This document shows, piece by piece, positions 6,850 to 14,769 of a stretch of 16,113 nt of DNA. The translations under genes and the position numbers were made by a program. Within the stretch, counting starts at the first letter, position 1; every line of letters begins with the position of its first letter. The DNA lies in contig JAJPJU010000047.1 of assembly GCA_021324035.1 (NCBI GenBank), positions 1-16,113 of the forward strand. Direction: 5' to 3'. The DNA comes from Spartobacteria bacterium. GTDB lineage: Bacteria > Verrucomicrobiota > Verrucomicrobiia > Chthoniobacterales > UBA10450. A model generated the notes under the pieces. That model saw nothing but the letters and a program-made list of their open reading frames with translations. It did not search any database and was not told where the DNA came from.

Positions 6850-6933
6850 CGCGTATTCTTATACGTATCGTTTGCGAAAAATAAACGGGAAATCGTCGCG
6901 TTCGCGTGACTTTCGCTGTTTGGCAGTTCCGAC
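6850..6933. promoter_or_regulatory. Divergent promoter region between the small membrane protein gene and manC
   Basis: These 84 bases lie between two divergent genes and must drive both. On the minus strand, TATAAG at 6863-6858 is close to a -10 consensus but lacks a good -35 and is very near the start codon. For manC no convincing hexamers or Shine-Dalgarno motif are seen. TACGTA at 6863-6868 is a small palindrome of no proven meaning. Confidence 0.3.
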
Positions 6934-8004
6934 ATGGCAACTTCGATCTACGCCCTCATTCTCGCCGGTGGCAGCGGCGAACGGTTCTGGCCACTGAGCC
7001 GTCGCAATCGGCCTAAGCAGCTGCTACGGCTCGTTTCCGAGCGCACGCTCCTGGAAGAAACGATCGCGCGTCTCGACGGGCTGGTGCCGTCAGAACGCAT
7101 TTTGATTTTAACGAACTCTGAACAGGAAAAATCTGTCCGCGAGTTACTTAAGCGTTTTCCGAAAGAGAACATCATTGCCGAGCCTGCGAAACGCGACACC
7201 GCCGCAGCAGTCGCGCTTGGCTCCGGCTGGGTTGCGGCTCGAGATCACGCCGCCACCATGCTCGTCTTGCCTGCGGATCACGTGATCCCGGACCGCGAAG
7301 CGTTTCAGCAAACTATGAAGACCGCGGCAGCTGCGGCCCAGGAGACGGGCGCGTTGGTTACCATCGGAATCAAGCCGACCTGGGCGTGTCCCGGTTTCGG
7401 CTACATCGAGCAAGGAAATGCCGTTCCTTTGCGCGACGGCGGCGAGATCGCAGTTCATCGCGTCATCCGGTTCCGCGAGAAACCAAATACGGATCTGGCC
7501 GAATCGTTTTTGCGAAAAGGAAATTTTCGGTGGAACGCGGGAATGTTTGTTTGGTCGGTGCCGACGGTCTTGAGCGAATTCAACCGGCACGCGCCGGAGC
7601 TCGCCGATTTCATTTCGCAGGTTCGCTCTCCGAAAAATCTGGAGAAGCTCCTGCGCGATCGTTTCGCAAGTTTGCCGCGAATCTCCTTCGATTACGCGAT
7701 CATGGAAAAAGCCGATCGCGTTTTGGTAGTCGAGGCGAGTTTTGATTGGGACGACGTGGGCAGCTGGCAGGCCGTTGCCCGGTATTTCAAGAAGGATGCG
7801 CACGGCAACGCCGCCAATCAGCCGTTCACCGCGCTCGATTCGAGCGAAAACATTATTTTTAACGACGGAGACACGACGATCGCGCTGCTTGGCGTTCGCA
7901 ACTTGATTGTCGTGCGGACTGGCGACGCGATCTTGATTTGTCACCGTCATGAAGCCGAGCGGATCAAGAATCTCGTCGCAAAACTGCCACCCGAGCTGCA
8001 GTAA
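6934..8004 (+). CDS. manC: Mannose-1-phosphate guanylyltransferase
   Basis: The enzyme makes GDP-mannose from mannose-1-phosphate and GTP, feeding polysaccharide, glycan and GDP-fucose pathways in the cytoplasm. The 356-residue protein is a single nucleotidyltransferase domain. It has the pyrophosphorylase signature AGGSGERFWPLSRRNRPKQ at 11-29 (with Lys28), the metal/nucleotide motif VLPADH at 111-116, the sugar-phosphate motif FREKP at 180-184, NAGMFVW at 201-207, and DWDDVGSW near 273. The length fits the short class without a C-terminal phosphomannose isomerase domain. It is the first gene of a tight plus-strand run: ruvX starts six bases after its stop. The ATG at 6934 leaves a normal two- to three-residue lead before the first beta strand. 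No Shine-Dalgarno motif is present. Another sugar nucleotide (GDP-heptose type) is less likely given the standard motifs. Confidence 0.93.
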   Translation: MATSIYALILAGGSGERFWPLSRRNRPKQLLRLVSERTLLEETIARLDGLVPSERILILTNSEQEKSVRELLKRFPKENIIAEPAKRDTAAAVALGSGWVAARDHAATMLVLPADHVIPDREAFQQTMKTAAAAAQETGALVTIGIKPTWACPGFGYIEQGNAVPLRDGGEIAVHRVIRFREKPNTDLAESFLRKGNFRWNAGMFVWSVPTVLSEFNRHAPELADFISQVRSPKNLEKLLRDRFASLPRISFDYAIMEKADRVLVVEASFDWDDVGSWQAVARYFKKDAHGNAANQPFTALDSSENIIFNDGDTTIALLGVRNLIVVRTGDAILICHRHEAERIKNLVAKLPPELQ

Positions 8005-8010
8005 TCGGAG

Positions 8011-8448
8011 ATGAACACCGTCCTGGGAATCGACTTTGGCCAGGCGCGAATCGGATTGGCGATCTCCGATGAGCTCCGACTGTTGGCACATCCGCTGGCA
8101 ACGATTTCCGCAGATAAAACTGCGACCAAGCGCATTGCCGAGATAGTTGAAAAACGCAAAGTCGAAAAGGTTGTGATCGGAATTCCGCGCCACATGAGCG
8201 GACAACTCGGCGAATCGGCCCAAAAAGCGTTGGATTTCGCCGCTGAACTTCGCCAGAAACTTCGATGCCCGGTCGAAACGTGGGACGAGCGATTAACTAC
8301 CGTGGCAGCCAATCGGGCACTCGCCGCAGCCGGAAAAAAGACGCGAGAGACACGTGAAATCGTCGATCAGGTCGCAGCGCAAATGATATTACAGGGATAT
8401 CTGGATCGGGAAAACGCTCGTATCGAGACCAACCCGTCCGAAAACTGA
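8011..8448 (+). CDS. ruvX: RuvX/YqgF-family nuclease (pre-16S rRNA processing / Holliday junction resolvase-like)
   Basis: This family is a conserved RNase H-fold nuclease, linked to maturation of the 16S rRNA 5' end and, in some species, to Holliday junction resolution. The 145-residue protein shows the complete acidic active site: Asp8 in GIDFGQARIGLA, Glu/Asp in TWDERLTT (Asp92, Glu93) and Asp119 in IVDQVAAQMILQGYL. The glycine-rich strand VVIGIPRHMSGQ (54-65) corresponds to the usual GLPxxxxG. Length is typical. It lies six bases after manC and four bases before truA, so all three should be cotranscribed. GGAG is directly against the ATG, too close to be an ideal ribosome binding site, so coupling to manC translation is likely. 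The C-terminal tail (ENARIETNPSEN) is unremarkable. Confidence 0.93.
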   Translation: MNTVLGIDFGQARIGLAISDELRLLAHPLATISADKTATKRIAEIVEKRKVEKVVIGIPRHMSGQLGESAQKALDFAAELRQKLRCPVETWDERLTTVAANRALAAAGKKTRETREIVDQVAAQMILQGYLDRENARIETNPSEN

Positions 8449-8452
8449 GCGA

Positions 8453-9196
8453 ATGTCCGAGCGGCTTAAGTTAATCGTCGCTTATGACGGATCCGCCTTC
8501 GCGGGGTGGCAAAGTCAAACTCATCGCAACACAGTTCAGGACGAACTCGAGCGCGCGATCGCTCGGATCTGCGGCTCGCACGTTCGCATTCACGGCGCCG
8601 GTCGCACCGACACTGGCGTGCACGCTCTCGCGCAGTGCGCTCATGTCGATCTGCCGAACCGGCGACTCGCCGGAACCCGCTGGATTAGCGCCCTCAATGG
8701 CGTGCTGCCGCCGACCATCCGCGTTCTTCGTTGTCGATACGTCTCCCAGGATTTTCACGCACGCTTCTCGGCGAAAGGAAAAACCTATCGTTACCGGATT
8801 TGGGCCGGACCAGTCCTGCCTCCCCTCGAATTCAAGCGTGCCTGGCATGTTACGGGACCGCTCGACTTGGACTTGTTAGCTGCCGCCGGAAAAAAATTTG
8901 TCGGAAAGCATGATTTCGGTGCGTTCGCTGCGAATCGCGGCAAACCGGAAGAAGACACCACGCGGACTATTTGGTCGGTCGCAGTTCGGGGCCGGTCTGC
9001 GAGTCTCGCCGTTGAAATCAGCGGCGACGGATTTCTTTACAAGATGGTGCGGCTAATCATCGGATCGATGGCGCAGGTGGCCCTGAGAAAAGCGAGCATC
9101 AGTGACATCGAGCACAACTTGGGATCAGGAAGGCCTAACAAGGGGCGTTTTACGGCGCCGGCGGAAGGTTTGTACTTAATGAGAGTGTGGTACTGA
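8453..9196 (+). CDS. truA: tRNA pseudouridine(38-40) synthase
   Basis: TruA isomerises uridines 38-40 in the anticodon stem-loop of tRNAs. The 247-residue protein begins with the family strand LKLIVAYDGSAFAGWQ (5-20). It carries the catalytic motif GRTDTGVHA at 50-58, in which Asp53 is the nucleophile. Later motifs are FHARFSAKGKTYRYRI (about 101-116), HDFGAFAANRG, and the C-terminal DGFLYKMVRLIIGSM, all as expected for TruA. Length is standard. It starts four bases after the ruvX stop without its own Shine-Dalgarno motif, which suggests translational coupling. The next gene, a sensor kinase, follows after a 66-base gap. Confidence 0.95.
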   Translation: MSERLKLIVAYDGSAFAGWQSQTHRNTVQDELERAIARICGSHVRIHGAGRTDTGVHALAQCAHVDLPNRRLAGTRWISALNGVLPPTIRVLRCRYVSQDFHARFSAKGKTYRYRIWAGPVLPPLEFKRAWHVTGPLDLDLLAAAGKKFVGKHDFGAFAANRGKPEEDTTRTIWSVAVRGRSASLAVEISGDGFLYKMVRLIIGSMAQVALRKASISDIEHNLGSGRPNKGRFTAPAEGLYLMRVWY

Positions 9197-9249
9197 CCCT
9201 GCTTGTGAGGTCGGGTGACGTTGCCGGGTACGCAAGAGTCGGGCTGGCA

Positions 9250-9255
9250 GGGGAG
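9250..9255 (+). promoter_or_regulatory. Ribosome binding site that fixes the sensor kinase start
   Basis: GGGGAG lies seven bases before the ATG at 9263. It is the best Shine-Dalgarno match in the window and favours this ATG over an in-frame GTG at 9215 that would add 16 residues (TLPGTQESGWQ and so on) with no family-like character. Confidence 0.6.
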
Positions 9256-9262
9256 CTGCTCT

Positions 9263-12200
9263 ATGGCAATTATGGTAAATCAACCGGCCGACGCCGAGGT
9301 AACATCTCGACCAAAGGAAAAGCGCCGGTCCCTCTTCGGAGGAATCGGAGATTGGCTTTTTAGCCAAAAGCATTTCCACTTTAAGTTACTTTCCGGCACC
9401 ACTGTCGGCGTCGTCGTCATTATTTTCCTGGTCGCCGTGTTTCTCCTCGTCAGCTTGCGCGATCACTACCAGGATACCATGCGCAGTCACACCATTTCGG
9501 TCATCCGCTTGAGCAGCCTGATCGAGAACGACATCGCCAGCCTGGAAAGTAATCATCGGGGCTTCCTGCTCAGCGGCCGGGAAGATTACGTTGCGTCCTT
9601 CGATAAACGGCTGGATTCGATCAAACAGCGCATTCAGGATTTGATGGGGCTCATTCTCGACGATCCTACCCAGCGGAAGCACATCATGAAGGTCCAGGAC
9701 ATTGTCCAGCAATGGGCAGCCACTGTCGCCCAGCCCGAAATCAAGGCCCGTCGTGCAAAAGGCGCGGCCGACACGCTGACTGGGAGCTCCTCAACTTTGG
9801 GCAACTCTGCGCTCGCTCAAGCTCGCGACATTCTTCAATCGCTTCAGGACGAACAACAGATCGCTCTTAATGAACGCACGCATGACCAGGAATGGGCCAC
9901 CCAGTCCACCCAAATTCTCGATTTCCTGCCCAAACTCGATCGCGCAGTCATTGAGATGGAAAAGGAAAAGCAGGGATATCTGCTCAGCGGCGAAAACAGC
10001 TTCCTTGAAGCCTACAAGCGCGCAGTTGCCGATTTCTACACTTACAACGCCTACCTCTCCATTCTGATCGCCAATTCACCATCACAGGCTCAGCTACTCG
10101 CTGAGATTCGCGCGAACGTCGAACGATGGATCAACACTACTGCCGTTCCCCAAATAGATGCCAAACGTGCCGGCAAGGATGTTGACGCCGCCGCCTCGAC
10201 AGCAACCGGCGAAACAATCATGGCGGACCTTCGGCAGATGCTGACCAACTTCGAGACTAACGAAGTCAACGTTTACCAGCTGCGGACGAACTCTGTCACT
10301 CGCCAGCGGATTTTGCGCACGTCTGCCCTGGCGTTCATCGCCTTCTTCGCGGTCGGGCTCCTCATTATATCGAACAGTTACAGTTTCGTTTTCGTGAGGC
10401 GGCAATTGACCAAACTTGAAAATGCCGAGACTCACATCCGGTCGGTCATAGAAAACATTCTCGACGGCATGATCGTGCTCGAGGAGACCGGCGTCATTCG
10501 CTCAATGAATCCGGCCGCACACAGAATGTTTGGCTGCCGGGACAACGAAATGATCGGGCACAATTTCACCCGGCTGGTTCCAAAGCGTTATGAAGGCCAA
10601 CAAGAGCTGAAAACCGTCGTAAATAACTGGACCGAAATCATGCGCCGGACTGGCAGCACGACGCTCGCCCTCGGCCGGACCCGAAAAAACATCACATTTC
10701 CTGTCGAAATTTCGTTGAGCGAAATGGTCATCGACCAGCAACGGCTCTACGTCGCAATGGTTCGCGACGTCACAGAGCGAAAACACTTTGAGCAGCAGGT
10801 CGACACCGAAAAAGAGAATCTGGCGGTAACCCTTCGCGCCATCGGAGACGGCGTTATCACCTGCGATGTTAATGGCAAGGTGATCATGATGAACAGCGAA
10901 GCCGAGAAATTGACCGGCTGGAGTTCAAAAGAAGCCATCGGTCAACCTCTCAAGTCTGTCTTCGATGTGACGGTTGATCTGGCCACGCAGGCGAAAGTGC
11001 AAAAGAGCGGCTACCGGAACGAAGCTCAGTCCATTTTGGTCAATCTTCCGGAAACTGTCACTCTGACGTCGAGAGAAGGCAACGAACGCGTCATCGAACA
11101 GGTCGCATCACCGATTAAAGACAAGAAGAACGAAATCAGCGGCGTGGTTCTCGTTTTCCGCGACATCACCGATCGGCAACGCGCCGAAGCCGAGAGCCGC
11201 AAGGCGGAAACCCTCGAACAACTCGGATTACTTGCCGGCGGCATCGCTCACGACTTCAATAATCTGCTCACTGCAATCATCGGAAACATTTCATTGGCTT
11301 CGTTGCTCCTTCCGCCGGACGACGAAATGGCCAGCCGTTTGGACGACGCTAAGAATGCTTCCATGCGGGCGCGTGATCTTGCTCAACAACTTCTCACCTT
11401 TGCCCGCGGCGGAGCACCCATTAAGAAGACGGCGTCGATTGGCAAACTCATTCAAGACACGGTTAGCTTTTCGTTGCGCGGCAGTCGGAATCGCAGCGAA
11501 TTTGATTTTTCACCCGATGTCGCCCCGGCGGAAATCGACGCCGGGCAAATCAGTCAGGTCGTCGCAAATCTGGTTGTGAACGCCGACCAGGCGATGCCGA
11601 ATGGCGGAACCCTCTACGTCAATTGCGACAATTTCTGCTACGACACCAACGACGCGGTGATACCCGATCTTGCCCCCGGCGATTACGTTCGAATCCGAAT
11701 TCGCGACGAAGGCGTTGGAATTCCCGAGAAGTACATCAAACGAATCTTCGACCCTTACTTCACCACAAAGGCAAAAGGAAATGGCCTGGGATTGGCCACC
11801 GCCTATTCGATCATCAAAAATCACAGCGGTCTGCTCACGGTTGAGTCAGAGGTTCATGTCGGCACGACGTTCACGATTTATCTGCCCGCGGCTCCGGCGA
11901 TGGAACAGGAGCAGCCAGTTGAGGCGCCGGTCAAAGTGACGCAGGAAATAAAAGGAACCGGGCGCGTTCTTGTTGTCGATGACGAGGATGCGATTCGCGA
12001 CCTGGTTGAATTCACGCTCACCCGACTTGGGTATGAAGTCTCACAGGCGGCCACGGCTTTGCTTGGCGTGGAGCTTTATCAACAACGACTTCGCGCCGGC
12101 AAACGTTTCGACTTGGTGATCCTGGATCTAACTCTGCCCGGCGGAATGGGCGGCAAAGAAGCGCTCAAGAAACTGATCGAGATCGATCCGACGGTAAACG

Positions 12201-12382
12201 CGATTGTGTCGAGCGGTTACGCAACCGATGCGACGATGAGCCGTTATCAGGATTTCGGGTTCCGAGGCGTTATTGCCAAGCCCTACGAAGCGGCCGAACT
12301 CGGCAAAATCGTGCACGAAACGATTGAGTCCAGCCAGACCAACGTGGTCAGTCTCAACTATTCGTCTCGCGCTGCGGGATAA
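9263..12382 (+). CDS. Hybrid sensor histidine kinase: tandem CHASE3-like, two PAS, kinase core, receiver
   Basis: This large inner-membrane signalling protein (1039 residues from the ATG at 9263) senses an unknown stimulus and relays phosphate from His to an attached receiver. Domain order: cytoplasmic tail with a basic patch; membrane helix about 42-65; a long helical periplasmic part with two CHASE3-like units, marked by RGFLLSGREDYVASF (near 100) and QGYLLSGENSFLEAY (near 237); membrane helix about 350-378; PAS about 390-510 and PAS about 515-640, each ending in VTERK/ITDRQ; dimerisation helix with phospho-acceptor His663 in GGIAHDFNNLLTAI; ATPase with N-box NLVVNADQAM, DEGVGIPE, FDPYFTTK and GNGLGLA; and a C-terminal receiver with DDED, phospho-acceptor Asp955 (VILDLTLP) and Lys in IAKPY. 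No DNA-binding output follows. It sits downstream of truA, and its stop faces the GNAT stop 13 bases away. The cognate phosphotransfer partner is not visible. Confidence 0.92.
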   Translation: MAIMVNQPADAEVTSRPKEKRRSLFGGIGDWLFSQKHFHFKLLSGTTVGVVVIIFLVAVFLLVSLRDHYQDTMRSHTISVIRLSSLIENDIASLESNHRGFLLSGREDYVASFDKRLDSIKQRIQDLMGLILDDPTQRKHIMKVQDIVQQWAATVAQPEIKARRAKGAADTLTGSSSTLGNSALAQARDILQSLQDEQQIALNERTHDQEWATQSTQILDFLPKLDRAVIEMEKEKQGYLLSGENSFLEAYKRAVADFYTYNAYLSILIANSPSQAQLLAEIRANVERWINTTAVPQIDAKRAGKDVDAAASTATGETIMADLRQMLTNFETNEVNVYQLRTNSVTRQRILRTSALAFIAFFAVGLLIISNSYSFVFVRRQLTKLENAETHIRSVIENILDGMIVLEETGVIRSMNPAAHRMFGCRDNEMIGHNFTRLVPKRYEGQQELKTVVNNWTEIMRRTGSTTLALGRTRKNITFPVEISLSEMVIDQQRLYVAMVRDVTERKHFEQQVDTEKENLAVTLRAIGDGVITCDVNGKVIMMNSEAEKLTGWSSKEAIGQPLKSVFDVTVDLATQAKVQKSGYRNEAQSILVNLPETVTLTSREGNERVIEQVASPIKDKKNEISGVVLVFRDITDRQRAEAESRKAETLEQLGLLAGGIAHDFNNLLTAIIGNISLASLLLPPDDEMASRLDDAKNASMRARDLAQQLLTFARGGAPIKKTASIGKLIQDTVSFSLRGSRNRSEFDFSPDVAPAEIDAGQISQVVANLVVNADQAMPNGGTLYVNCDNFCYDTNDAVIPDLAPGDYVRIRIRDEGVGIPEKYIKRIFDPYFTTKAKGNGLGLATAYSIIKNHSGLLTVESEVHVGTTFTIYLPAAPAMEQEQPVEAPVKVTQEIKGTGRVLVVDDEDAIRDLVEFTLTRLGYEVSQAATALLGVELYQQRLRAGKRFDLVILDLTLPGGMGGKEALKKLIEIDPTVNAIVSSGYATDATMSRYQDFGFRGVIAKPYEAAELGKIVHETIESSQTNVVSLNYSSRAAG

Positions 12383-12395
12383 CGCGAGTTGGCTG

Positions 12396-12860
12396 CTAGT
12401 CCACCGAGATCTCCAATTCCTTCACCAGCCGAAAACCGTTTTTGGTATAGCCAACTTTTTCGTAAAACTCATGCGCTTCGGTGCGCCGAAAATGCGTGTA
12501 AACAGCAAGGCGCCGAATATTTCTTTCCGCAAAAGCAATTTCCGCAGCCTTGATCAATTCCTGGCCGACGCCACGACCCCGTGCCTGGTCTGAGACGACC
12601 AAGGCGAGGATCGCTCCGCCCGGACTATTGTGTTCGTAGCTGTAACTGATGCGAGTTCCGATCATCCCGCAGATTCTTCCTTCGCTCACCGCGACGAAAG
12701 TCATGTAATTGTTGTCTGCGAAGATGGCTTCCATTCGCATTTCCATTTCTGACGTTCGGGTTGGATAACCCAATTGGGTCATCAAATCCGCCAATGCGGC
12801 TGCGTCCGCCATTTCCGCACGTCGAACTGAAATATCGGCCGCCTTGTTCGAATCACTCAT
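12396..12860 (-). CDS. GNAT-family N-acetyltransferase
   Basis: This 154-residue single-domain GNAT protein transfers an acetyl group from acetyl-CoA; the acceptor is unknown. The N-terminal part ISVRRAEMADAAALADLMTQ, given here as 10-29, is the usual first strand and helix. The acetyl-CoA pyrophosphate loop is LVVSDQARGRGVGQEL (87-102), fitting RxxGxG/A. The late motif HEFYEKVGY (129-137) has the Tyr used as general acid in many members. Its ATG overlaps the cysNC stop by eight bases (12853-12860), so it is translationally coupled to the sulfate-activation operon. A role in serine or cysteine metabolism is tempting because CysE makes O-acetylserine, but CysE has a different (left-handed beta-helix) fold and nothing here shows serine specificity. 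Protein or small-molecule acetylation is equally possible. Confidence 0.88.
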   Translation of the reverse strand: MSDSNKAADISVRRAEMADAAALADLMTQLGYPTRTSEMEMRMEAIFADNNYMTFVAVSEGRICGMIGTRISYSYEHNSPGGAILALVVSDQARGRGVGQELIKAAEIAFAERNIRRLAVYTHFRRTEAHEFYEKVGYTKNGFRLVKELEISVD

Positions 12861-14769
12861 CGGTTTGTTCGGGACTGAGTCTCGGTAACAAGCCCTCCAA
12901 AATGACCGCGACCGATTCGTTTACGGTTTGCCGGTCCGTTCGAACCACAATTTCCGCATCTTCCGGCGGCTCGTAGGGAGCATCGATTCCAGTAAACTGG
13001 CGAATCTCGCCTGCCCGCGCCTTTTTGTAGAGGCTCTTGGGATCCCGTGCTTCGCAGACTTCCAACGGCGCGTCGACAAAAACCTCGACGAATTCTGCAT
13101 TGCCTTCGAGCGCTATCTCACGCGCCCGCCGGCGATCCATGCGATACGGTGAAATGAACGCGGTGATCGCAACTACTCCCGAATCCGCCATCAGTTTTGC
13201 CACTTCGCTGACCCGGCGAATGTTCTCGACCCGGTCCTCCGGCGAAAACCCGAGATTCGAATTCAAACCGTGCCGAATATTATCGCCATCAAGAACGTAA
13301 GTATGCATGCCGCGTCCAAATAGTTCGCGTTCCAGCGCCTGCGCGATTGTGGATTTTCCCGCCCCCGATAATCCGGTAAACCAAACGACCGCGCCACGAT
13401 GACCCGTTCGGGCCGCGCGAGCCTCAGCGGTGATTTTTCCTTCAACCCAAAATATATTTTTGCTCTTGGCCACTGTCCGATCGGTGTAAACACCGCCGAA
13501 AATCGTGCCTCCACCGCAAATGTGACCGTCGTCGACAATAACGAACCGGCCAAGATTCGGGATGCGTTCGTGATTATCGATCACTAATGGCGAGCGTGTT
13601 TGAATCGTTAGTCTGCCGACTTCGTTCCGCTCCAGTCGATCGCGTTGGTCGGTCGACGTTTGCAAAGTCGCCGAATCCATGACCTGGTCGATCGATACGA
13701 TTTCACATTTCACTTCCTGCGTCGCCAAACGCAGATCGTAAAGCTGACCGCTTCGCATCGGCTCACGAACGATCCAGAAAACGTCCGCATGAATTCGATT
13801 CGCCTCGATCGGCGTCTCGGTCTGATGCGAGCCGACGTAACCGCGTTCCACGAAAATTTGTTCGGTCAAAGTGATCCCGACCGAATCACCGGCGATCGCA
13901 TCCTTGCCACCATTCCTGCCCCATTCTTCGATCGAATGAACTTTTGACGTTTTATTCGCCGGAGAAAAAACCAGCTCGTCCCCCACCTTCAACTGTCCAG
14001 TCTCGATCCGTCCTGCGATGATTCGGCGTTCATCAAATCGGTAGACGTCCTGAACGCAAAAGCGCAGCGGAAGGTCAACATCGGCGCTTTGCGGCTCCAA
14101 TAAGTCGAGCGCCTCGAGGACGGTTGGCCCTTTGTGCCATTTCATTTTGGCGCTCGACTTCGCGATGTTCTCGCCATTCTTGGCCGAAGCCGGAACAAAC
14201 ACGCGCGCGTCGAACCCGAGTTCCTTCAGAAATTTTCGGTATTCGCTTTCGATCTGGCCGAACGTCTCCTGCGAGAAATCGGCCAGGTCCATCTTGTTCA
14301 CGACCACGATGACCTGCTTGATGCCAAGCAACCCGAGCAGGTAGGCGTGACGCCGGCTCTGTTCGCGGACGCCTTCGTTTGCAGCGATCACGAGGACTGC
14401 GGCGTCGGCCCGCGACGCGCCGGTGATCATGTTTTTCAAAAACTCCTTATGGCCGGGCGCGTCGATGATGATGTATTGGCGGCGTGGGGTTTTGAACCGG
14501 ATCTCGGTCGTGTCGATTGTAATGTTCTGACTTTGTTCCTCCAACAGAGCATCGAGCACGAACGCGAACTCAAACTCCATTCCTTCCGCTTCACACGCTT
14601 TCTTCACCAACTCGATCTTGCCTTCGGGCAACGAATCCGTGTCGTGCAGAATGCGGCCGATCAGGGTGGATTTTCCGTGATCGACATGGCCGACGAAGAC
14701 GGTCTTCAGCGGCAGAGCCGCTGAATATTGCCGATTGCGGATTCCGGATTGCGGAGAACCTTTAGTCAT
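12853..14769 (-). CDS. cysNC: Bifunctional sulfate adenylyltransferase subunit 1 / APS kinase (CysN-CysC fusion)
   Basis: The N-terminal part is the GTPase subunit of ATP sulfurylase, which with CysD makes APS. The C-terminal part phosphorylates APS to PAPS. From the ATG at 14769 the protein is 638 residues. CysN has G1 GHVDHGKST (27-35), G3 DAPGHKEF and G4 VNKMDL, followed by EF-Tu-like barrels. G1 and G3 are of the elongation-factor type and differ from the GSVDDGKST of E. coli CysN. APS kinase begins with P-loop GLSGAGKST at about 465 and continues with LDGDNIRHGL, FISPYRMDRR, FVDAPLEVCEARDPKSLYKK and FTGIDAPYEPP. The chosen ATG overlaps the stop of the upstream four-helix gene by eight bases. 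Residues 5-16 are encoded by a repeat end (14727-14755), not by ancestral cysN. An upstream in-frame ATG at 14865 would run through the four-helix gene and is rejected. The GNAT gene overlaps its 3' end. Confidence 0.93.
   Translation of the reverse strand: MTKGSPQSGIRNRQYSAALPLKTVFVGHVDHGKSTLIGRILHDTDSLPEGKIELVKKACEAEGMEFEFAFVLDALLEEQSQNITIDTTEIRFKTPRRQYIIIDAPGHKEFLKNMITGASRADAAVLVIAANEGVREQSRRHAYLLGLLGIKQVIVVVNKMDLADFSQETFGQIESEYRKFLKELGFDARVFVPASAKNGENIAKSSAKMKWHKGPTVLEALDLLEPQSADVDLPLRFCVQDVYRFDERRIIAGRIETGQLKVGDELVFSPANKTSKVHSIEEWGRNGGKDAIAGDSVGITLTEQIFVERGYVGSHQTETPIEANRIHADVFWIVREPMRSGQLYDLRLATQEVKCEIVSIDQVMDSATLQTSTDQRDRLERNEVGRLTIQTRSPLVIDNHERIPNLGRFVIVDDGHICGGGTIFGGVYTDRTVAKSKNIFWVEGKITAEARAARTGHRGAVVWFTGLSGAGKSTIAQALERELFGRGMHTYVLDGDNIRHGLNSNLGFSPEDRVENIRRVSEVAKLMADSGVVAITAFISPYRMDRRRAREIALEGNAEFVEVFVDAPLEVCEARDPKSLYKKARAGEIRQFTGIDAPYEPPEDAEIVVRTDRQTVNESVAVILEGLLPRLSPEQTDE
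14727..14755. repeat. Left inverted end of the element, ATTGCGG-type
   Basis: The plus strand shows ATTGCCGATTGCGG followed by ATTCCGGATTGCGGA. It pairs as an inverted repeat with 15184-15206, and 24 of its first 28 bases match 1955-1982 inside obg. It is translated on the minus strand as part of the CysN N-terminus (SPQSGIRNRQYS). Confidence 0.8.

Noticed and set aside
7144..8223. 359-residue minus-strand frame opposite manC and ruvX
   Set aside because: It is antisense to two well-supported genes and shows no domain pattern.
9197..9262. Possible regulatory RNA or terminator between truA and the sensor kinase
   Set aside because: Only a four-base GACC/GGTC stem with a ten-base loop is seen. 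Nothing beyond the ribosome binding site can be supported.
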